A stretch of DNA of 64,000 bases from Streptomyces lomondensis (GTDB lineage: Bacteria > Actinomycetota > Actinomycetes > Streptomycetales > Streptomycetaceae). The notes under the pieces are model-generated. The model was not told the origin of the DNA, ran no database searches, and worked only from the letters and a program-made list of their open reading frames with translations. A program made the translations under genes and the position numbers. Below, piece after piece: positions 59,827 through 64,000 of the stretch; within the stretch, counting starts at the first letter, position 1; every line of letters starts with the position of its first letter. The stretch lies in assembly GCF_014651035.1 (NCBI RefSeq), contig NZ_BMWC01000005.1:186001-250000 (forward strand), given 5' to 3'.

Positions 59827-62316
59827 ATGTCTCGACGGACAGGTGCCCGCCGCCGTCTCGGTTCCATACGCCTCTCCCTGGTCCTCCTGGCCCTGGTGCC
59901 CAGCGTCACCCTCGCCGCCATGTGGGGTGTGACGACGATCCAGATGTTCTCGGAGGGCCTGCGGCTGCGTGACCAGACGGAGCTGAGCCGGTCGACCGGT
60001 GCCATGGGCACCGACGCCGCGCTCGCGCTCCAGCGGGAGCGCAGCCTGTCGGCGGCCTGGCTGGCCTCGCCGCACGGCTCCCGGGCGGCGCTCGACGCGC
60101 AGCGCGAGGAGACCGACAAGGCGGTCGCGAAGCTGGTGGAGCAGGCGGACGCGATCGAGAAGGCACCCTCCCGCGTATCCGACCGGCTGTACTCGGTGCT
60201 GGGCTCGGTGGGCAGCCTGGAATACTACCGGGACCAGGTGGACAAGCCCACCGACATCACCCCCCAGCAGGCGCTGGACCAGTACTCCTCGATCATCGAC
60301 GACCAGATCCACGCCTTCCAGGAGCTCTCCCAGGTCGACGACGGCGACCTCACCTCGAAGGCCGGGCCGCTGGTCGCGCTGGAGCACGCGGCGGAGCTGG
60401 TCTCCCGGGAGGACGCGCAGCTCACCCTGGCCTGGCCGTCCGGGCATCTGGACGACGCGGCGTGGGTGCGGTTCGCGGAGCTGGTGAACACGCGGCGCTG
60501 GCTGGTCCAGGACCAGGTCGTGCCGCAGCTGACGGGCAGCGCCAAGACGCAGACCGAGCGGATCCTGGCGAGCCCGGACTGGCAGACGCTGCAGTCCATC
60601 GAGGACCAGGTGCTGGCGGCCCGCAACTCCAGCGCGGCCGCGGACAAAATCGCCCTGCCGGACACGCAGAAGCGGTGGAACACCGCCATGGACAAGCTGT
60701 CCGAGCAGTACGCGGGCCTCATCCAGCAGCAGACGACGGCACTGCTCCAGCGCAGCGCCGACCAGGCGGACGCCCTGCTGCTCAAGGCGGCGCTGCTGAG
60801 CGCCGGCGGGCTGCTCGCGCTGCTGCTGTGCGTCGGCATGTCCTGGCGGATCACGCGCTCGCTGTCCCGGCGGCTGCGCGGACTGCGCCGGGCCGCCGTC
60901 AGCCTCGCGCAGGAGCGGCTGCCCGACGTGGTGGCCCGGCTGGAGCGGGGCGAGACGGTCGACCCGGAGTCGGCGACGACCCCGCTGGACTACGGGCACG
61001 ACGAACTCGGCCAGGTGGCCCAGGCGTTCAACACCGCCCAGCGCACGGCCGTGCACACCGCGGTCGAACTCGCCGACACCCGGCGCGGGTTCCAGAAGAT
61101 CATCCTGGGCATAGCGCGGCAGAGCCAGAACCTGGTCAACCTCCAGCTGAGCAAGCTCGACACGCTGGAGCGCGAGCACACCGACCCGGACATCCTCAAG
61201 GGCCTGTACGAACTGGACTCCACGGCCAGCCAGCTGCGCCGCTACGAGGAGAACCTCGTCATCGTCAGCGGCGAACGGCCCGGCCGCAGCTGGACCGAGC
61301 CGGTCGCGCTGATCGACATCCTGCGTAGCGCGATCGGCGAGGTCGCCGAGTACCAGCGGGTGGAGGTGCACACCGAGGAGGAGGTGTACGTCGCCCCGCC
61401 CGCGGTGGCCGACGTGATCCATCTGCTGGCCGAGCTCATCGACAACGCGACGGCGTACTCGCCCGCCCCGAGCCCCGTCAGCGTGCGGGCCGGGATGGTG
61501 GCCAAGGGCCTGGCCGTCGAGGTCGAGGACCGCGGCCTCGGCATGTCGGAGGAGGACTACGCGTCCTTCAACGAACAGCTGGCGGTGCCCCCGCAGTTCG
61601 ACGTGGTGGCGCTCGCCGACGACCTGCGGCTCGGCATGTTCGTCATCGCCCAGCTGGCCCACCGGCACGGCATCGCCGTCACCCTGCGCTCCTCGCCGTA
61701 CGGCGGGACCACGGCGATCGTGCTGATCCCGCACGAGATCGTGGTCCGGGAGGTCCCCGCCGGCGGGACGCCGGAGGCCCGGGACGCCAAGGACAGGGCC
61801 GTCGCGAACGGCCTGGCGGCCCCGGCGGGCACGGGCGGCGGCGCCAAGGACGGCAACGCCTCGAAGAACGGGAAGGCTTCGGTGGAGGGGCGGGGTGCGA
61901 TGGACGACGCCGAGCAGGCCGACGCGCCTCAGGGCGCCGAGGCAGCACGGGGCGCCGAACGCGCCGCCGGGTCCGCCCGCGAGCCCCGGCCCCTCGTCAC
62001 CGCCCGGACGGCCTCCGCCGCGCCCGCCGCCCGCACGGTCATCCCCCGCCGCGACGGTCTCGCCCCGCTCCCCCGCCGGGTGCCGCAGACCAGCCTGGTG
62101 GAGGAGCTGCGCGAGGAGGCAGCGCCCGCCGGCGACGGCGGCTCCCTCGACGACTTCACCGCGGAAGCCGCCGCCTCGTCCCTGGCCGGCTTCCAGCGCG
62201 GCACGCTCCGGGCCCGTGACGACGACGCCGAGCCGCCGCACGACCGGGAGACGGCCGCACCACCCCGGCCGGCCGCCGCCGATCCCGTCCCCTCGACTCC
62301 GCCCGCCGACAGCTGA
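59827..62316 (+). CDS. cvnA: Conservon protein CvnA, nitrate/nitrite-sensing-domain histidine kinase-like
   Basis: This 829-residue membrane protein has an N-terminal helix (LSLVLLALVPSVTLAAMWGV), an extracytoplasmic nitrate/nitrite-sensing-type helical domain (about residues 40-310), a second helix (AALLSAGGLLALLLCVGMSW), a HAMP-like region, and an ATPase domain (LIDNATAYSPAPSPVSV, VEDRGLGMSEEDY). The usual phospho-His H-box is not obvious. The tail is low-complexity. Conservons are known in streptomycetes as GPCR-like membrane complexes with a small GTPase. ATG 59827 has AGGA upstream. It heads cvnABCD. Confidence 0.93.
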   Translation: MSRRTGARRRLGSIRLSLVLLALVPSVTLAAMWGVTTIQMFSEGLRLRDQTELSRSTGAMGTDAALALQRERSLSAAWLASPHGSRAALDAQREETDKAVAKLVEQADAIEKAPSRVSDRLYSVLGSVGSLEYYRDQVDKPTDITPQQALDQYSSIIDDQIHAFQELSQVDDGDLTSKAGPLVALEHAAELVSREDAQLTLAWPSGHLDDAAWVRFAELVNTRRWLVQDQVVPQLTGSAKTQTERILASPDWQTLQSIEDQVLAARNSSAAADKIALPDTQKRWNTAMDKLSEQYAGLIQQQTTALLQRSADQADALLLKAALLSAGGLLALLLCVGMSWRITRSLSRRLRGLRRAAVSLAQERLPDVVARLERGETVDPESATTPLDYGHDELGQVAQAFNTAQRTAVHTAVELADTRRGFQKIILGIARQSQNLVNLQLSKLDTLEREHTDPDILKGLYELDSTASQLRRYEENLVIVSGERPGRSWTEPVALIDILRSAIGEVAEYQRVEVHTEEEVYVAPPAVADVIHLLAELIDNATAYSPAPSPVSVRAGMVAKGLAVEVEDRGLGMSEEDYASFNEQLAVPPQFDVVALADDLRLGMFVIAQLAHRHGIAVTLRSSPYGGTTAIVLIPHEIVVREVPAGGTPEARDAKDRAVANGLAAPAGTGGGAKDGNASKNGKASVEGRGAMDDAEQADAPQGAEAARGAERAAGSAREPRPLVTARTASAAPAARTVIPRRDGLAPLPRRVPQTSLVEELREEAAPAGDGGSLDDFTAEAAASSLAGFQRGTLRARDDDAEPPHDRETAAPPRPAAADPVPSTPPADS

Positions 62317-62330
62317 CGAAGGACACCGCA

Positions 62331-62762
62331 ATGACACGCCCCATCCCCGCCACGCACACCCAGCTCGACCAGCTGCTGACCGGACTCGTGGAGCGGGTCG
62401 CCGACGTGAACCAGGCCGTGGTGCTCTCCGAGGACGGCCTGGTGGTCAGCAAGTCCACCGGATTCCTGCGCGACGACGCCGAGCGGCTCGCGGCGACCGC
62501 GTCCGGGCTGATGAGCCTCAGCAAGGGCGTCAGCATGGACTTCCGGGGCGGTCCGGTGCGCCAGGCGCTCATCGAGATGGCCAACAGCTACCTGATCCTT
62601 ACCTCCGCAGGGCCGGGCGCCCACCTGGTCGTGCTGACCGGGCCGGGTGCGGACGTCGGTGTGGTGGCGTACCAGATGAACATGCTGGTGAAGAAGATCG
62701 GCGAGCACCTCAGCGCGGCACCGCGGGGCATGGCCGGACCCGTCGCCGACCCAGGCGTGTGA
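62331..62762 (+). CDS. cvnB: Conservon protein CvnB, roadblock/LC7 domain
   Basis: This 143-residue protein is a roadblock/LC7 domain (QLLTGLVERVADVNQAVVLSEDGLVVSKSTGF, RQALIEMANSYLILTSAGPGAHLVVLTGP). It probably acts as a GTPase-regulating or scaffold subunit for CvnD. ATG 62331 has GAAGGA upstream, 14 bases after cvnA. The cvnC gene follows after one base. Confidence 0.95.
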   Translation: MTRPIPATHTQLDQLLTGLVERVADVNQAVVLSEDGLVVSKSTGFLRDDAERLAATASGLMSLSKGVSMDFRGGPVRQALIEMANSYLILTSAGPGAHLVVLTGPGADVGVVAYQMNMLVKKIGEHLSAAPRGMAGPVADPGV

Positions 62763-62763
62763 G

Positions 62764-63123
62764 GTGGGCGGAGGCGATTCGGCGGGCCGGCTCGTACGGC
62801 CGTTCGCACTGACCGGTGGCCGGACCCGGCCCAGCCGCGCCGACTTCACGCTCATCGCGACCGTGACCGCGGTCGATCCGCCGCCCGCCGCGGCGGCCCG
62901 GCCGCAGCCCGAGCACACCCGGATCCTCCGGCTGTGCGCCGAGCCGGTCGCCGTGGCGGAGCTGGCCGCCCGGCTCGACCTTCCGGTGAGCGTGGTCGTC
63001 ATCCTGCTCTGCGATCTGCTGGAGGCGGGCCGGATCACCGTCCGCCCGCCGCGCCCCGTTTCCCGTACCACTCCCGACCTGGACCTGCTGCAGAAAGTGA
63101 GGGACGGCCTTGGCCGGCTCTGA
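62764..63123 (+). CDS. cvnC: Conservon protein CvnC, DUF742
   Basis: This 119-residue DUF742 protein has RLVRPFALTGGRTRPSRADFTLIATV near its start and a winged-helix-like C-terminus (ILRLCAEPVAVAELAARLDLPVSVVVILLCDLLEAGRITV). Its role is unknown but it is always between cvnB and cvnD. GTG 62764 lies one base after the cvnB stop. It overlaps cvnD by 14 bases. Confidence 0.93.
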   Translation: MGGGDSAGRLVRPFALTGGRTRPSRADFTLIATVTAVDPPPAAAARPQPEHTRILRLCAEPVAVAELAARLDLPVSVVVILLCDLLEAGRITVRPPRPVSRTTPDLDLLQKVRDGLGRL

Positions 63124-63694
63124 CGTCGCCACCGACGCGTCCTCGGCACCCGACACGGTCAAGATCCTCATCGCCGGGGGCTTCGGCGTCGGCAAGACCA
63201 CCATGGTCGGGTCGGTCAGCGAGATCGTCCCGCTGCGCACCGAGGAACCCCTGACCATGGCCGGTCTGGGCGTCGACGACCTCGACGGCATCGAGGAGAA
63301 GCGGGCCACCACCGTGGCCCTGGACTTCGGCCGCATCACCATCAGCCAGGACCTGGTGCTGTACCTGTTCGGCACGCCGGGGCAGCAGCGGTTCTGGTTC
63401 ATGTGGAACGACCTGGCCCTCGGCGCGCTGGGCGCCGTGGTCCTGGTCGACGTCCGCAGACCCGAGTCGAGCTTCGCCGCGATCGACTTCTTCGAACGCC
63501 GGGGCATCCCCTTCGTGGTCGGGGTCAACGGCTTCTTCGGGGAGCACCCGTATCCGCCCGAGGACATCCGGGAGGCCCTGGCGGTCCCGGAGCACGTGCA
63601 GTTGCTGCTGTGCGACGCGCGGGACCGGGAGTCGTGCCGGGACGTGCTGATCGCCCTGATCGACCAGCTGATCGCGTCGGCGGTGCAGGCCTGA
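63110..63694 (+). CDS. cvnD: Conservon protein CvnD, small GTPase
   Basis: This 194-residue GTPase has G1 IAGGFGVGKTTMVG, a G3-like LFGTPGQQRFWFMWND and a G4-like VGVNGF. It is related to the MglA/Ras-like bacterial GTPases. It should couple the CvnA membrane sensor to downstream responses. The TTG start at 63110 has GAGGGA upstream and lies within the end of cvnC. Confidence 0.93.
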   Translation: MAGSDVATDASSAPDTVKILIAGGFGVGKTTMVGSVSEIVPLRTEEPLTMAGLGVDDLDGIEEKRATTVALDFGRITISQDLVLYLFGTPGQQRFWFMWNDLALGALGAVVLVDVRRPESSFAAIDFFERRGIPFVVGVNGFFGEHPYPPEDIREALAVPEHVQLLLCDARDRESCRDVLIALIDQLIASAVQA

Positions 63695-63704
63695 ACCAGG
63701 GGTG

Positions 63705-64000
63705 TCAGCGCGGGTTGTGCGCCTCCCCGGGCCACGCGGTGTACGGCACCGGGCGGCCCGTGAACGCGTCCAGGACGACGCGGTCGCCGACCGGCCGGTC
63801 CAGCTTCACCGTGACCCTCTTGCCGCGCAGTTCAGTGGTGCAGGGGCCCTCCTTGACCCCCGTCACGGCGGCGGACAGCACCACGCTGCCCTTGGTCTCC
63901 AGCGCCTCCACGACGGGGCCGTCGTCGCAGGCTCCGTGGTGGGCCATCACGGTGACGGACCGGCTGTTCCCCTCGATCCCCGTCAGGCCGCCGAGGGGCG
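63705..64000 (-). CDS. Hypothetical protein, 5' end outside window
   Basis: The frame on the minus strand stays open to the right edge, so the start lies outside; a GTG at 63950 is probably internal. The visible 97 residues read SRSVTVMAHHGACDDGPVVEALE...VVLSAAVTG and end LDAFTGRPVPYTAWPGEA. This resembles the C-terminus of small exported streptomycete proteins with a conserved Cys pair (CDD and CTT). I do not know the function. It is convergent with cvnD. Confidence 0.6.
   Translation of the reverse strand, partial: PLGGLTGIEGNSRSVTVMAHHGACDDGPVVEALETKGSVVLSAAVTGVKEGPCTTELRGKRVTVKLDRPVGDRVVLDAFTGRPVPYTAWPGEAHNPR

Overview
The window is high-GC actinobacterial DNA and reads as a Streptomyces chromosome. 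Evidence is the third-position GC bias with long antisense open frames, many GTG/TTG starts, a rare TTA codon, and streptomycete marker genes: geosmin synthase, a gamma-butyrolactone-receptor-type regulator of CprB type, a cvnABCD conservon, an SAV2148-type HEPN protein and the DUF6230/DUF6114 pair. From memory, gene order resembles the S. coelicolor SCO6102 to SCO6071 stretch and its S. avermitilis counterpart. No rRNA, tRNA, insertion sequence, prophage or CRISPR array was seen.

Layout. (1) 1-1.8 kb: the 3' part of a hypothetical gene and a GNAT acetyltransferase with a leaderless-type promoter. (2) 1.8-11.3 kb: sulfur assimilation. A 27-residue cysteine-containing leader peptide precedes sulfite reductase, a zinc-ribbon microprotein, CysH, CysC, CysD and CysN; a sulfonate-type ABC transporter and a sirohydrochlorin chelatase follow. 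Together they import sulfonates, activate and reduce sulfate to sulfide, and supply siroheme to the reductase. (3) 11.3-15 kb: an isolated GvpL/F protein, a transglutaminase-like protein with a MerR-type promoter, a DUF1697 protein and an OleD-like macrolide glycosyltransferase whose promoter spacer holds a perfect palindrome. (4) 15.1-21.3 kb: a carbohydrate ABC operon, an APH-fold kinase, a DEDDh exonuclease and the SAV2148 HEPN protein. (5) 21.4-37.5 kb: a copper amine oxidase split over two genes, then glgX-treY ... treZ for making trehalose from glycogen, interrupted by a LysR/lpd pair, two convergent M14 carboxypeptidases and a DUF1707-FHA protein; next to treZ lies an APH-fold protein lacking its catalytic residues. 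(6) 37.5-42.3 kb: an M24 peptidase, a metallophosphoesterase with an operator-like palindrome in its promoter, a PDZ membrane protein and a multicopper oxidase. (7) 42.4-50 kb: geosmin synthase, an EEP-family protein, a DUF89/ARMT1 protein, CprB with an ARE-like autoregulatory site, and a subtilase. (8) 50.3-55.4 kb: an anchored LPMO, a secreted protein with a long hairpin-rich 5' region, DUF6230/DUF6114, TatA and an LCP protein. (9) 55.4-64 kb: an MgtA-type P-ATPase with an ArsR regulator, an orphan sugar-binding lipoprotein directly upstream of the cvnABCD conservon, and a partial gene at the edge.

I see no single large new system. The strongest leads are small: the leader peptide and microprotein of the cys operon, palindromes placed inside promoter spacers, the split amine oxidase, the pseudokinase beside treZ, the CTG-start/TTA-containing M14 gene, the in-frame minisatellite in lpd, the three-hairpin leader near 51.9 kb, and the binding protein paired with the conservon. 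Start positions, promoters and operators were read by eye and are inferences.
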